A DNA stretch of 64,000 nucleotides from CAHJXF01 sp038254545. Its GTDB lineage: Bacteria > Pseudomonadota > Gammaproteobacteria > Burkholderiales > Burkholderiaceae_D. The position numbers were made by a program, and so were the translations under genes. This document shows positions 34,005 through 42,880 of the stretch, one piece after another. Numbering within the stretch: the first letter of the stretch is position 1; each line of letters begins with the position of its first letter. The stretch covers positions 52,622 through 116,621 of the forward strand of contig JBBSGB010000008.1 of the NCBI GenBank assembly GCA_038254545.1, in the 5' to 3' direction. The notes under the pieces are model-generated. The model searched no databases. It had not been told where the DNA came from and was given only the letters and a program-made list of their open reading frames with translations.

Positions 34005-34411
34005 CTATCCGAACTCGTGATGCTGAGGTAGTTGGTCGGTGATCGTGAACCACGGCGCCTTGGATCCGACGAAGATGTGCGCCGTCGGGCGAATGCTCGG
34101 GCTGTCGATGAGCGTTCCCATGGTGACGTGGACGAACGCGCCCTGACGAACCACCGAATACAACAACGAGCCGCACTTTCGGCAGTGAACATCGTGGGCG
34201 TCTCGTCGCCAAAGACCGACAAGTCACCCGCGCCTTCAACGATGCGCAACTTCTCGCGTTCGATTCCAGCGAACGGCTTGAACGCGGAGCCCGTGGCGCG
34301 ACGGCAGCTCGAGCAATGGCAGTTCAATGCATAGACGAACTCGTCGTCGACCGTATAGCGGACTGTTCCGCAAAGGCACTTTCCGGCGAGCTCGCTACTT
34401 GCTTTTGCCAC
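34005..34411 (-). pseudogene. GFA/CENP-V-type zinc-site protein, frameshifted
   Basis: The N-terminal half is in one frame (GKCLCGTVRYTVDDEF, LNCHCSSCRRATGSAF) and the C-terminal half in another (VHCRKCGSLLYSVVRQGAF, VTMGTLIDSPSIRPTAHIF, APWFTITDQLPQHHEFG). Together they give a complete ~135-residue GFA protein with its CxC and CxxC zinc ligands. One C missing from the CCC run at 34196-34198 accounts for the break. It is 72 bp downstream of the DUF899 gene. Confidence 0.8.
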
Positions 34412-34483
34412 GGCATCCCCTTGAACGCAGCAATGCGGATCGACGGGTTTCTCCGACGAGGGGCATGGCTTGCTTCGATGCGC

Positions 34484-35197
34484 TCACCGGCCGTAATCAA
34501 GTTTTGGGTACCAGTTCGGGTCGCGGCCCTCGGGCGTCATGTCGAAGATCGTCCACATCGGCATCGCCTCGGCCGCGCCGCGTGGATCCTGGCCCGGATC
34601 GGCGGTTTCCATCCCCATCTCTTCGCCCCAGAAATGACGGATGGTCTTGCCGTCCTTCACGAACACATTCCAGGCCGCCCAGTCTTCTCCGTCCGGTCCG
34701 ACACCGCGATAGTCCTCGGCAAAGCTGTTGCCGTCGGTCGAATACATCTTGAGGTTGCGCCAACCGCGCTCGGTCTTGAAGGCCTTCTGCCGCCCGATCG
34801 GCGAGCGCCCGACGATCGCGACCGGAAGCCGCCGGGCGATGTCGCGCGCGGTGCCGTCGAGCCCGCCGAGGAAGGCGGTACACATCGGGCAAGGCCGCTC
34901 CCGCTGCGGGCCGTACATCCACGTGTAGACGACCAGCGTATTGCCATCGCCGAACATCTCGGACAGGCGTACCTTCCTTCCGTCCTCGCTCTCGAACACA
35001 TAGTCTTGCGGAACCTCGCCACCGGGCGGCAGCGTGCGGCGCTGCGCGGCCACCCGTTCGATGTGTCGCCTGAGCTCGATCTCCTCGGCGAGCAGCGCCT
35101 TGCGCGCGGCGCGGTACTCGGCGCTGTCGTTCGGGTAGGGCTTGCTCGCCGCCTCGGCGAGTTCGGCGGCGGGCTTTTGGGAGTCGGCATCGGCCAT
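34484..35197 (-). CDS. DUF899 thioredoxin-like protein
   Basis: 237 residues from the ATG at 35197 (MADADSQKPAAEL). The DUF899 core is present: LLAEEIELRRHIERVAAQRR, YVFESEDGRKVRLSEMF, NTLVVYTWMYG, RPCPMCTAFLGGLDG (a CPMC site), and the ending PMWTIFDMTPEGRDP. The fold is thioredoxin-like; the reaction is unknown. A promoter-like element identical in core to that before the ABM-sigma operon lies 56 bp upstream, so it is a probable target of the sigma factor. Confidence 0.88.
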   Translation of the reverse strand: MADADSQKPAAELAEAASKPYPNDSAEYRAARKALLAEEIELRRHIERVAAQRRTLPPGGEVPQDYVFESEDGRKVRLSEMFGDGNTLVVYTWMYGPQRERPCPMCTAFLGGLDGTARDIARRLPVAIVGRSPIGRQKAFKTERGWRNLKMYSTDGNSFAEDYRGVGPDGEDWAAWNVFVKDGKTIRHFWGEEMGMETADPGQDPRGAAEAMPMWTIFDMTPEGRDPNWYPKLDYGR

Positions 35198-35253
35198 GTT
35201 CGTCTCTTCTTCAGTTTTGCTTTCGGGAAACATCCTTCGAGCTCGTCGATAAA

Positions 35254-35278
35254 GACGATCGAGCCGCGCGAAAGGATG
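35254..35278 (-). promoter_or_regulatory. Candidate ECF promoter of the DUF899 gene
   Basis: On the minus strand: CATCC (35274-35278), 16 bases, CGTC (35254-35257), then TTTATC. The flanks ACACCGCATCCTTTCG and CTCGATCGTCTTT match 33908-33932 almost base for base, while the DNA further out does not match. Confidence 0.55.
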
Positions 35279-35333
35279 CGGTGTGACAAGTCTTTCAAGA
35301 CGCGCGACAGCGTGTCGCGTCGCGGCTGGCGTG

Positions 35334-35741
35334 TCAGTGCGGAGGCGCGGCGTTGGGATCCATGTACACCAGCTCCCACATGTGCCCGTCCACATCCTCG
35401 AAGCCGTGGCCGTACATGAAGCCGTGGTCCTGCACGGGATTGGGTGCGGTGCCGCCCGCGGCCACGGCCTTGGCGACCAGTGCGTCGACCTGCGCGCGGC
35501 TATCGCACGACAGGCACACCAGCACTTCGGTGCTCTGCTTCGCATCCGCGATCGGCTTCTTCGTGAACGTCCGAAAGAAGCTTTCGACGAGCAGCATCAC
35601 GGAGATGTTCTCGGCCACCACCATGCAGGCGGCGCTGTCGTTGGTGAACTTCGCGTTGAAACCAAAGCCGAGGCTTGCGAAGAAAGCCTTGGCGCGTTCG
35701 AGGTCCTTGACCGGGAGGTTGACGAAGATCTGCTGGGTCAT
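35334..35741 (-). CDS. VOC family protein (glyoxalase/bleomycin-resistance fold)
   Basis: 135 residues. MTQQIFVNLPVKDLERAKAF opens the fold; metal-site-like residues are in HGFMYGHGFEDVDGHMWEL near the C-terminus. This is the subgroup with LPVKDLERAKAFFxxLGF, common next to ECF sigma or AraC genes. Substrate unknown. A TGTCGA-N17-CGTC motif upstream (minus strand, about 35786-35812) could be an ECF promoter of a different type. Confidence 0.85.
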   Translation of the reverse strand: MTQQIFVNLPVKDLERAKAFFASLGFGFNAKFTNDSAACMVVAENISVMLLVESFFRTFTKKPIADAKQSTEVLVCLSCDSRAQVDALVAKAVAAGGTAPNPVQDHGFMYGHGFEDVDGHMWELVYMDPNAAPPH

Positions 35742-35865
35742 CGCATGTCCTTGAGGTTTGAATGAATGTGAGGTCCGCAGTCACACGACGAACGACGTCG
35801 AGCGAAATCGACATCGCGACTTCGCAATCTTCAAGAAAGTCGGCGAACCGCGTGACGCGGGATTC

Positions 35866-36228
35866 TCAGAGCGCATCCTCGAAGCAAGGTGCGAGTGCAC
35901 GGACTTCCACGGTGCACCATTCGGCGGCCGGGCATTCGGCGGCTATGGCGACGGCTTCTTCCCGCGTGTCGCAATCGAGCAGAAAGAAGCCGCCCACCAT
36001 CTCCTTGGCTTCGACGAACGGCCCATCGACGACTTGCGAACGCCCGCCTCGCACCTGAACGCGCGCGGCGCGCGCTTGTGACTGCAGCGATTCGCTCGCG
36101 ATCAACAGGCCGCGGTCCTTGAGGTCCTGGCCGAAGCGCACCATCTGCTCGTAGCAGGCGCGGCCTTCTGGCTCGGTACGGGTGAATCTTTGATGCGTTG
36201 GTTCGATGATCAGCAGCATGTGGGGCAT
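35866..36228 (-). CDS. YCII-related (DGPF-type) protein
   Basis: 120 residues. MPHMLLIIEPTHQRFTRTEP and LLIASESLQSQARAARVQV lead to the DGPF signature VVDGPFVEAKEMVGGFFLLD and AAECPAAEWCTVEVR. These proteins commonly accompany ECF42-type sigma factors; the sigma factor here is of another type and lies 2.3 kb away. Role unknown. Confidence 0.88.
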   Translation of the reverse strand: MPHMLLIIEPTHQRFTRTEPEGRACYEQMVRFGQDLKDRGLLIASESLQSQARAARVQVRGGRSQVVDGPFVEAKEMVGGFFLLDCDTREEAVAIAAECPAAEWCTVEVRALAPCFEDAL

Positions 36229-36302
36229 GGCGATTCTCGTCCTTGTATTGACAGATGTGATTTGCGTGCGGAAACGGCACGGCTTGCGAGCCGTGCTTGA
36301 TC

Positions 36303-36687
36303 TCAGGTTGCGTACTGCGCAATCCCGTTGCCGAAAGACCAGTTCTCTTTCTTCACTTCAACGAGGTGCACGATGATGTCGGCCGCATCGATCGCGCCTC
36401 CTCTTGCGATTTCGCTCGCGATGTTCGAGAAGAGCGCCTTCTTCATCTCGACCGTGTGGCCCTCGTTGCATGTGATCTGGATGAAGGTTACCGAGCCGGT
36501 GTGCGCGATGCCCAGGTATTCGGAAGAGCAGATCATTTCGTCGGCTGGATGGCGCGTGATGACTTGAAACCGATCCGCGGCGGGAACATCGAACGATGTT
36601 CACCAGCGATCGATGAACCGCGTTGGAGACGTGCTGCACTTGAGCATTGGAAAGATGATGGGGGAGGAAGATTCTTGCGAAAGGCAT
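36303..36687 (-). pseudogene. Tautomerase-family protein, frameshifted
   Basis: The N-terminus reads MPFARIFLPHHLSNAQVQHV up to SLVN, then the frame changes at 36594-36597 (ATCG where ACG is expected) to FDVPAADRFQVITRHPADEM, SSEYLGIAHTGSVTFIQIT and HLVEVKKENWSFGNGIAQYA. The joined protein is a complete ~128-residue fused tautomerase with the catalytic proline after Met. One extra base breaks it. Translation of the second half alone from 36536 would lack the active-site proline. Confidence 0.8.
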
Positions 36688-36839
36688 GCGCGATCCTGCG
36701 TGACGGTACAAGGTTGCGGGACGACTTCACTGCAGGATAGCGCAGGTGCCGCGGTGGTTTCGCCGGCCCTCCGGTTCGTGCAGCCAGACTGTTCGCGAGC
36801 CCTTTTCGATGAACCGAGCAATTTCGTACGGAGCATTCG

Positions 36840-37538
36840 ATGATCGACCTCTACTACTGCGGTACACCCAACGGCCTCAAGCTCAGGCTGTGCCTGGAAG
36901 AACTCGCGTTGCCTTACCGGATCATCCCGGTCGATATCGGCAAGGGCGAGCAGTTCAAGCCCGAGTACCTCGTCGTCTCGCCGAACAACAAGATCCCCGC
37001 GCTGGTCGATCACGATCCGGCCGATGGCGGGCCGCCGCTTTCGATGTTCGAGTCCGGTGCGATGATGTGGTACCTCGCGAAACGCGCCGGCATGCTGTTG
37101 CCCGATGACGAGCGCAGCCGCATGGAAGTGATGCAGTGGTTGTTCTGGCAGGTCGGTGGACTGGGCCCGATGGCCGGCCAGGCCGGACACTTCCGCGCGC
37201 ACGCGCCCGAGCCGGTGCCGTACGCGATCGACCGCTACACGCGCGAAACGGCGCGTCTCTACGGCGTCTTGAACAAGCGTCTCGAGCATCGCGAATTCGT
37301 CGTCGATCACTTTTCGATTGCCGATATCGCGTGCTACCCGTGGATCGTGCCGCATGAAGGACACGGACAGGACTTGAACGCGTTTCCGAATCTGAAGCGC
37401 TGGTTCGAAAGTATCGCCGCGCGGCCGGCGACGCGGCGCACGTATGGCGATGCGAAGGACCCATACGCAAAATCGGCGAAACCATTGTCGGATGAAGAGC
37501 GCCGCCACTTGTTTGGAGGTCCGCCTGCCGCACCATGA
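36840..37538 (+). CDS. Glutathione S-transferase (YfcG/YghU-like)
   Basis: 232 residues. The thioredoxin-like N-terminal domain (MIDLYYCGTPNGLKLRLCLE, NNKIPALVDHD, LSMFESGAMMWYLA) and helical C-terminal domain (QWLFWQVGGLGPMAGQAGHF, FSIADIACYPWIVPHE) are those of the Nu class, which acts as disulfide-bond reductase or peroxidase on glutathione thiols. TPNG carries the expected Asn rather than a catalytic Ser/Tyr. Not in an operon with the gentisate genes, so it is unlikely to be the maleylpyruvate isomerase. Confidence 0.92.
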   Translation: MIDLYYCGTPNGLKLRLCLEELALPYRIIPVDIGKGEQFKPEYLVVSPNNKIPALVDHDPADGGPPLSMFESGAMMWYLAKRAGMLLPDDERSRMEVMQWLFWQVGGLGPMAGQAGHFRAHAPEPVPYAIDRYTRETARLYGVLNKRLEHREFVVDHFSIADIACYPWIVPHEGHGQDLNAFPNLKRWFESIAARPATRRTYGDAKDPYAKSAKPLSDEERRHLFGGPPAAP

Positions 37539-37547
37539 TCCAGAGGC

Positions 37548-37600
37548 GATGTAAAGCGTGCTTGACAACCCGATCTATGATGTCAAGTGTGCTTTACATC
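37548..37600. promoter_or_regulatory. Long inverted repeat before the membrane-protein/XRE operon
   Basis: Left arm GATGTAAAGCGTGCTTGACA (37548-37567) and its reverse complement at 37581-37600 match at 18 of 20 positions, with a 13-base centre. It lies between the GST stop and the GTG at 37616. The most likely function is the operator of the XRE protein coded by this operon; an mRNA hairpin is also possible. Confidence 0.6.
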
Positions 37601-37615
37601 ATTCAGGAGATCACC

Positions 37616-38001
37616 GTGACCGAAAGAGAAAGCAAGCATCCTTACTTCAAGGAAATGCGGGTGCATTCCTGCTGTACGTCGTGGTGCTGGTGGCCGCGCT
37701 GACCTATGGACAGCGCATCGCACCCGGGCCGCTTCAGACGGCCATCTTCGTGAGTCCGATGTTGCCTTTCCTGCTGGCGGTGTGGGCCATCGTCCGGCAG
37801 GTCCGCCGCTCTGACGAGTTCATCCGCAAGACCACCGTCGAGCAGCTTGCGATCGCCGCTGCCGTCACCGCCGGCTGGACCTTCACGTACGGATTCCTGG
37901 AGAACGCCGGCTATCCCAGGCTGAGCATGTTCACGGTGTGGCCGGTGATGGGCGCGGTGTGGGGAGGCTTGGCGATCCTCGAGAACTGGCGCCATCGATG
38001 A
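37616..38001 (+). pseudogene. Four-helix-type membrane protein, frameshifted near its start
   Basis: Starting at the GTG at 37616 (CAGGAG site 6 bases before) the frame gives MTERESKHPYFKEMR, then shifts at the GGG of 37659-37661 to GAFLLYVVVLVAALTYGQRI and three more membrane segments ending in WGGLAILENWRHR. A missing G would restore the usual protein of ~128 residues. The second frame is open back to 37558, inside the inverted repeat, but no ribosome site supports that start. The stop overlaps the XRE ATG. Confidence 0.7.
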
Positions 38002-38192
38002 ACAATAGCGTGCGCGAACTGCGCGCCCGACACGGCTGGAGCCAGGCTGCGCTGGCCGACCTGCTTGGCGTGTCGCGGCAAACCATCTACGCGATCGAGA
38101 CCGGCCGCTACGACCCCAGCCTGCCGTTGGCGTTTGCCATTGCCAAGGTCTTCAAATCGAAGATCGAGGCCATCTTCTCGCCCGATCAATAA
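37998..38192 (+). CDS. XRE-family regulator (short, YgzD-like)
   Basis: 64 residues, one helix-turn-helix and little else: MNNSVRELRARHGWSQAALA, LLGVSRQTIYAIETGRYDPS, AFAIAKVFKSKIEAIFSPD. This is the common transcriptional regulator paired with a small membrane protein; the two overlap as ATGA here. It probably binds the repeat at 37548. What it senses is unknown. Confidence 0.88.
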   Translation: MNNSVRELRARHGWSQAALADLLGVSRQTIYAIETGRYDPSLPLAFAIAKVFKSKIEAIFSPDQ

Positions 38193-38345
38193 GAAATTCG
38201 ACAAGCTGGAAGTGGTCTCTGTACCCAAGCGCGACACTTCGTGATGATTGACCAACCCGATGCGTTCATGCGCGTGCTGAATTGTTTCTGCGTGCGGTTG
38301 CCGCGTTGTAAGCGGCATCGATAGCGGTGGCATAGTGGGACACCC

Positions 38346-40997
38346 ATGAGCGTACGCCCAGCCCCGGCATCCGACGACCCCGAGCAACGCGCATCGAGCG
38401 CATTCGTACGCATCCGCGGCGCGCGCGAACACAATCTGAAGAACATTGACGTCGATATTCCGCGCGACGCGCTGGTCGTGTTCTCGGGCGTGTCGGGCTC
38501 GGGCAAGTCGTCGCTGGCCTTCGGCACGCTGTACGCCGAGGCGCAGCGCCGCTACTTCGAATCGGTGGCGCCGTATGCGCGAAGGCTGATCGACCAGGTC
38601 GGCGTGCCCGATGTCGATACCATCGAAGGCCTGCCGCCGGCGGTGGCCTTGCAGCAGCAGCGCGGCACACCGAGCACGCGCTCGTCGGTGGGCAGCGTGA
38701 CGACGCTGTCGAGCCTGGTGCGCATGCTGTATTCGCGCGCCGGCACCTATCCGCCCAATCAGCCGATGCTGTATGCGGAAGACTTCTCGCCCAACACGCC
38801 GCAGGGCGCCTGCCCGAATTGCCATGGCCTCGGTCGCGTCTATGAAGTGACCGAGAAGTCGATGGTGCCCGACGACTCGCTGTCGATCCGCGAACGGGCC
38901 GTCGCCGCATGGCCCACCGCATGGCAGGGTCAGAACCTGCGCGACATCCTCGTCACGCTCGGCTACGACGTCGATAAGCCGTGGCGCGACCTGCCCAAGA
39001 AGGCGCGCGACTGGATCCTCTTCACCGACGAGCAACCGACCGTGCCGGTCTATGCGGGCTTCACCCCCGCCGAGACGCGTGCGGCATTGCGCAGCAAGCT
39101 CGAGCCGAGCTATCAGGGCACCTTCACCGGCGCACACAATTACGTGCTGCATACCTTCGCGACGTCGCAAAGCGCGTTGATGAAGAAGCGCGCCGCGCGC
39201 TTCATGATCGGCAGCATCTGTCCGGTGTGCGGCGGGAGGCGCCTGAAGCGCGAGGCGCTGTCGGTCACGTTCGCGGGCGTCGATATCGGAACGCTCGCGC
39301 AGATGTCGCTCAACCGCATGGCCGAGGTATTGAGGCCCGCCGCGGAGGGGCGCTTCGAAGCCAGCGAATCGCGAAGCCGCGCGAGCTTCAGCCGCGACCA
39401 TGCGAAGAAGGACAGGGCGCGACGCGTGGCTGCCGGCGGGTCAGCGCATCAGGCCGCGCCCGATGTACGGCGCACTCCCAACCTGTCCGAAGAAAAGCGC
39501 ATCGCCGCGCAACGCCTCGCGCACGACCTCGTCTCGCGCATCGCCACGCTGCAGGGCTTGGGTCTGGGCTACCTCTCGTTCGATCGCAGCACGCCGACCC
39601 TGTCACCCGGTGAGTTGCAGCGGTTACGCCTGGCGACCCAGATTCGCTCCAACCTGTTCGGGGTCGTCTATGTGCTCGATGAGCCGACCGCGGGATTGCA
39701 CCCGGCCGACAGCGAGGCGCTGCTGCTCGCGCTCGACCAATTGAAACGGTCCGGCAATTCGCTGTTCGTCGTCGAGCACGACCTCGACATGATGCGTCGT
39801 GCGGATTGGCTCGTCGATGTCGGGCCCGACGCGGGTGAGCAGGGCGGGCATGTGCTCTACAGCGGACCGCCTTCGGGTTTGAGGGATGTCGAAGCGTCGC
39901 AGACCGCGCGCTACCTGTTCGCACCCATGCAGGTGAAGAAAAGGCAAGCGCGCGCACCGAGAGGCTGGCTGGAGCTGCGCGGCATCACGCGCAACAACCT
40001 GAAGAAGCTCGACGCGCGTTTTCCGCTGGGCGTCTTCACGACCGTGACGGGCGTATCCGGTTCCGGCAAGTCGAGCCTGGTGAGCCAGGCGCTGGTCGAA
40101 CTGGTCTGCGAACATTTCGGTCATGAGCCCGCGAGCAGCGACGAAGAGGACGAGGCGTTCGAACCGACCGTCACGTCGGCGGCCGCGGGACGCATACACG
40201 CCGGCATCGAGAGCATCAAGCGGCTGGTGCGCGTTGATCAGAACCCGATCGGCCGCACGCCACGCTCCAACCTCGCCACCTACACCGGCCTGTTCGATTA
40301 CGTGTGCAAGCTCTTCGCAGCCACCAAGGCCGCGCGTGCGAAACGCTACGACGCCGGGCGATTCTCCTTCAACGTCGCCAAGGGTCGTTGCGAGACCTGC
40401 GAAGGCGAAGGCTTCGTCAGCGTCGAGCTGCTCTTCATGCCGAGCGTGTATGCCCCCTGTCCCACCTGCCACGGCGCGCGCTACAACGAGCAAACCCTGA
40501 AGGTCACATGGCGCGACAGGAACATCGCCGAGGTCCTGCGCATGACAGTCGATGAAGCGTGCGAGTTCTTCATCGAAGAGGTCAGTGTGCGAGGGTCGCT
40601 GACGCTGTTGAAGGACATCGGTCTGGGCTACTTGCGACTCGGGCAACCTGCGACCGAATTGTCCGGCGGAGAAGCCCAGCGCATCAAGCTCGCCACCGAG
40701 TTGCAGCGCGCGCAACGCGGCGACGCGCTCTATGTGCTCGACGAGCCCACCACCGGCTTGCACCCGGCCGACGTGGACAAGCTGATGGCGCAGTTGCAAG
40801 GCCTGGTCGATGCGGGCAACACGGTGATTGTCGTCGAGCACGAACTGCGCGTCGTTGTGGGCAGCGACTGGGTGATCGATGTGGGACCGGGGGCGGGCGA
40901 CGAAGGCGGCCGCATCGTGGCTTGCGGCCCCCCACGCGAAATGTGCGAGGCGAAAGGCAGCCGCACGGTGCCGTATCTGCAGCGGTATTTTTCCTAG
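38346..40997 (+). CDS. UvrA2-like excision-repair ATPase (class II UvrA)
   Basis: 883 residues, shorter than UvrA1 (~940). Two ABC modules: Walker A FSGVSGSGKSS (~45) and VTGVSGSGKSS (~570), signatures LSPGELQRLRLATQ and LSGGEAQRIKLATEL, and zinc modules with CPNC, CPVCGG and CETCEG/CPTCHG. The first signature has Pro in place of the first Gly. The UvrB-interacting insertion seems reduced. Class II proteins bind DNA lesions and are linked to tolerance of DNA-binding drugs. It stands alone, with no uvrB. Confidence 0.88.
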   Translation: MSVRPAPASDDPEQRASSAFVRIRGAREHNLKNIDVDIPRDALVVFSGVSGSGKSSLAFGTLYAEAQRRYFESVAPYARRLIDQVGVPDVDTIEGLPPAVALQQQRGTPSTRSSVGSVTTLSSLVRMLYSRAGTYPPNQPMLYAEDFSPNTPQGACPNCHGLGRVYEVTEKSMVPDDSLSIRERAVAAWPTAWQGQNLRDILVTLGYDVDKPWRDLPKKARDWILFTDEQPTVPVYAGFTPAETRAALRSKLEPSYQGTFTGAHNYVLHTFATSQSALMKKRAARFMIGSICPVCGGRRLKREALSVTFAGVDIGTLAQMSLNRMAEVLRPAAEGRFEASESRSRASFSRDHAKKDRARRVAAGGSAHQAAPDVRRTPNLSEEKRIAAQRLAHDLVSRIATLQGLGLGYLSFDRSTPTLSPGELQRLRLATQIRSNLFGVVYVLDEPTAGLHPADSEALLLALDQLKRSGNSLFVVEHDLDMMRRADWLVDVGPDAGEQGGHVLYSGPPSGLRDVEASQTARYLFAPMQVKKRQARAPRGWLELRGITRNNLKKLDARFPLGVFTTVTGVSGSGKSSLVSQALVELVCEHFGHEPASSDEEDEAFEPTVTSAAAGRIHAGIESIKRLVRVDQNPIGRTPRSNLATYTGLFDYVCKLFAATKAARAKRYDAGRFSFNVAKGRCETCEGEGFVSVELLFMPSVYAPCPTCHGARYNEQTLKVTWRDRNIAEVLRMTVDEACEFFIEEVSVRGSLTLLKDIGLGYLRLGQPATELSGGEAQRIKLATELQRAQRGDALYVLDEPTTGLHPADVDKLMAQLQGLVDAGNTVIVVEHELRVVVGSDWVIDVGPGAGDEGGRIVACGPPREMCEAKGSRTVPYLQRYFS

Positions 40998-41045
40998 CGG
41001 GGTCGAAGCGGTTGGTTGCAGGCTCGGCCCCACATTGTTTGTCGG

Positions 41046-41857
41046 TCAACGACGCGTGACGACGATTTCGAGGTATTCGCTGGGCAGACCAGCGAATTTG
41101 CGCCTGCCCGATTCAGGCTGTTCAAGAGGTCCGTCAGATCGCGCTCGAGTTCTGCGGCCTTGTCGGCCGGCAGTGCCGCAAAGGCCTTGTGCACCGGCCC
41201 GTACCAGGTGCGAAAGACGTCGATGAAATGCGCGGCCGAGCGATATCGAAAATTGAACATGCGTTTCGTCACCGCGATTGCGGATGCGCGTTCGCCGAAG
41301 AGCGTATGCAAGTGCGCCTCGACACCCCACAGCGATGGCGGCTGCACGCCCGCGGGCGGCGGCACCTGGCGGCCCAGCGTCTTGAACAGTTGACCGACGA
41401 AACCCTCCGGTGTCCAGTTCGCCAGGCCGATCCGCCCGCCGGGACGGCAGACCCGCGCGAGTTCGGACGCCGCCTTCGCTTGATCGGGCGAGAACATCAC
41501 GCCGAACGTGGACAGCACGGCATCGAAGCTCGCGTCCTCGAAGGGCAGCGCCTCGGCGTCGGCCACCTGGAACTTCACATCCAGATGCTCCGCGCGTGCC
41601 CGTTCTGCGCCCTGGTCGAGCAAGGTGGACAGGTAGTCGGTCGAGGTGACCTTGCATCCTGGGCGTGCTGCGGCCAGGGTGGCGTTGCCGTTGCCGGCCG
41701 CCACGTCGAGCACGCGCTCGTCGCAACGCAGGTCGCAGGCTTCGGCGAGCAACTCGCCCACGAGCTGCAAGGTGGTGCCGATCACGGCGTAGTCGCCACT
41801 GGCCCATGCGGTCTGTTGGCGGGTTTTCAGGGTGGTGAAATCGATGGGTGCGTTCAT
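41046..41857 (-). pseudogene. Class I SAM methyltransferase, frameshifted at the last ~15 codons
   Basis: From the ATG at 41857 (MNAPIDFTTLKTRQQTAWAS). Motif I is VLDVAAGNGNATL, followed by ADAEALPFEDASFDAV and GGRIGLANWTPEGF, as in UbiE/CrtM-like enzymes. Near 41081-41089 the frame breaks: one frame runs on into 40994, while the other ends in PSEYLEIVVTRR, the normal family end. One lost base explains it. Since the catalytic fold is complete before the break, the product may still work. Substrate unknown. Confidence 0.75.
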
Positions 41858-41903
41858 GGGTTTTCCTCCTTGTAGCGGCAATCAATGTTCGGTTCGCGCT
41901 GTT

Positions 41904-42406
41904 CTACTTCCTGAAGATCGCTACCGCCCTGCCTAGGCCCGCGTCATAGACGCCGCCGATCACCGACTTGGCCTTGGCGTCGTCGGTACCGTTGGCTTCG
42001 AAGGTCGAGCTCCACTTGACCAGCGACTTTCCGTTGGCGGTCGGGATCACGGCGATGGTGGAGACGTAGTTCTTCACCGGCAGCGGCGACTCGGTGATCG
42101 CGTAGCTGTGGCTGTAGCCTTGTTTGGTCACGTCGTAGGCGACCAGCTTCTCGTTGATCGTGCCGCCATCGTTGAGCGAAAGCCGTCGGGTCGTGCCGAT
42201 GTCGGTGCCGCTGCCCTCTGTGTGCTGGCGGCCACCGGCGGGAGCCAGACGTCGAGCGTGTTGAAGTTGCCAAGCAGCTTCCAGACCGTGGCAGGGGCGC
42301 CGTCGATGGTGGCCTCGCGCTCCACCGACAGGATGCTGCCGGCAAAGCTGGTGCCCGCGGCAATCGCGATGGCCGCGCCGACCAGTTGGCGCAGGGTCGT
42401 ATTCAA
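41904..42406 (-). pseudogene. SRPBCC/polyketide-cyclase-like exported protein, frameshifted
   Basis: Read from a TTG at 42406 (GGAGA site). The N-terminus MNTTLRQLVGAAIAIAAGTS is a signal peptide, followed by VEREATIDGAPATVWKLLGN and FNTLDVWLPPVAA. At about 42218-42228 the frame changes to HTEGSGTDIGTTRRLSLNDG, EKLVAYDVTKQGYSHSYAIT, VSTIAVIPTANGKSLVKWSS and GGVYDAGLGRAVAIF. Joined, it is a normal ~167-residue SRPBCC protein. A single missing base explains the break. Confidence 0.78.
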
Positions 42407-42469
42407 GATGTTGTCTCCAGCGGATATGAGCAGGGCCCCTCGTGATTCCGAGGGGGTTTGGGTCGCTTT

Positions 42470-42703
42470 CTACGCGGCCTTGACGTGCGGTGTCGCGGCG
42501 AGCGCCTTCACGTCGGCGGTGCTCAACGGCTTGCCGCCAATCGCCCAGTCGCCGCTCTTGACTTCCTCGATCACGGTCCAGGTCACGGGCCGCATCGCTT
42601 CGCCTTCGATCTCGACCATGGCGTCGGTGAGCTTGCGAACGATCTGGGCTTTCTGCTCGGATGAGAAGACGCCTTCGATGAGTTTGACGTTGATGAATGG
42701 CAT
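42470..42703 (-). CDS. 4-Oxalocrotonate tautomerase-like small enzyme
   Basis: 77 residues from the ATG at 42703 with an AAGGAGA site. MPFINVKLIEGVFSSEQKAQ gives the catalytic proline as residue 2, and ATWTVIEEV-like residues follow (here RPVTWTVIEEVKSGDWAIGG). Members tautomerise 2-hydroxymuconate-type or phenylpyruvate-type substrates; the function in this organism is unknown. The region just upstream contains a second copy of its first ~12 codons. Confidence 0.87.
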   Translation of the reverse strand: MPFINVKLIEGVFSSEQKAQIVRKLTDAMVEIEGEAMRPVTWTVIEEVKSGDWAIGGKPLSTADVKALAATPHVKAA

Positions 42704-42790
42704 GGTGAATCTCCTTTGAAGGTTCGGTCGTGCGTTGGAAATCGGACGAGCATCTTGTTTGCACAATCGGATTCGCTTTCGCGAAACCGC

Positions 42791-42880
42791 CACGTCCTGG
42801 GCGTATTGGAACGCCGGCACCATTCGACGTCCTGCCCGTGCGTCGCTCATGCTTGCTCAATCGTCCTTGCGTCATCGACC
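42791..42880. repeat. ~90-bp imperfect direct repeat, copy 1
   Basis: Shares most positions with 43171-43260 (for example TCGACGTCCTGC, CGTCGCTC, TCGTCCT.GCGTC). It lies in the leader of the tautomerase gene. Copy 2 lies at the same distance before a second tautomerase-type start. Confidence 0.6.

Noticed and set aside
35786..35812. TGTCGA-N17-CGTC motif upstream of the VOC gene as a third target of the sigma factor
   Set aside because: The -35 part differs from the CATCC element and the spacer is 17 rather than 16, so I did not count it in the mini-regulon. It may serve another ECF factor.
36840..37538. GST as the maleylpyruvate isomerase of the gentisate pathway
   Set aside because: The sequence is of the YfcG/Nu class and it lies 33 kb from the gentisate genes.
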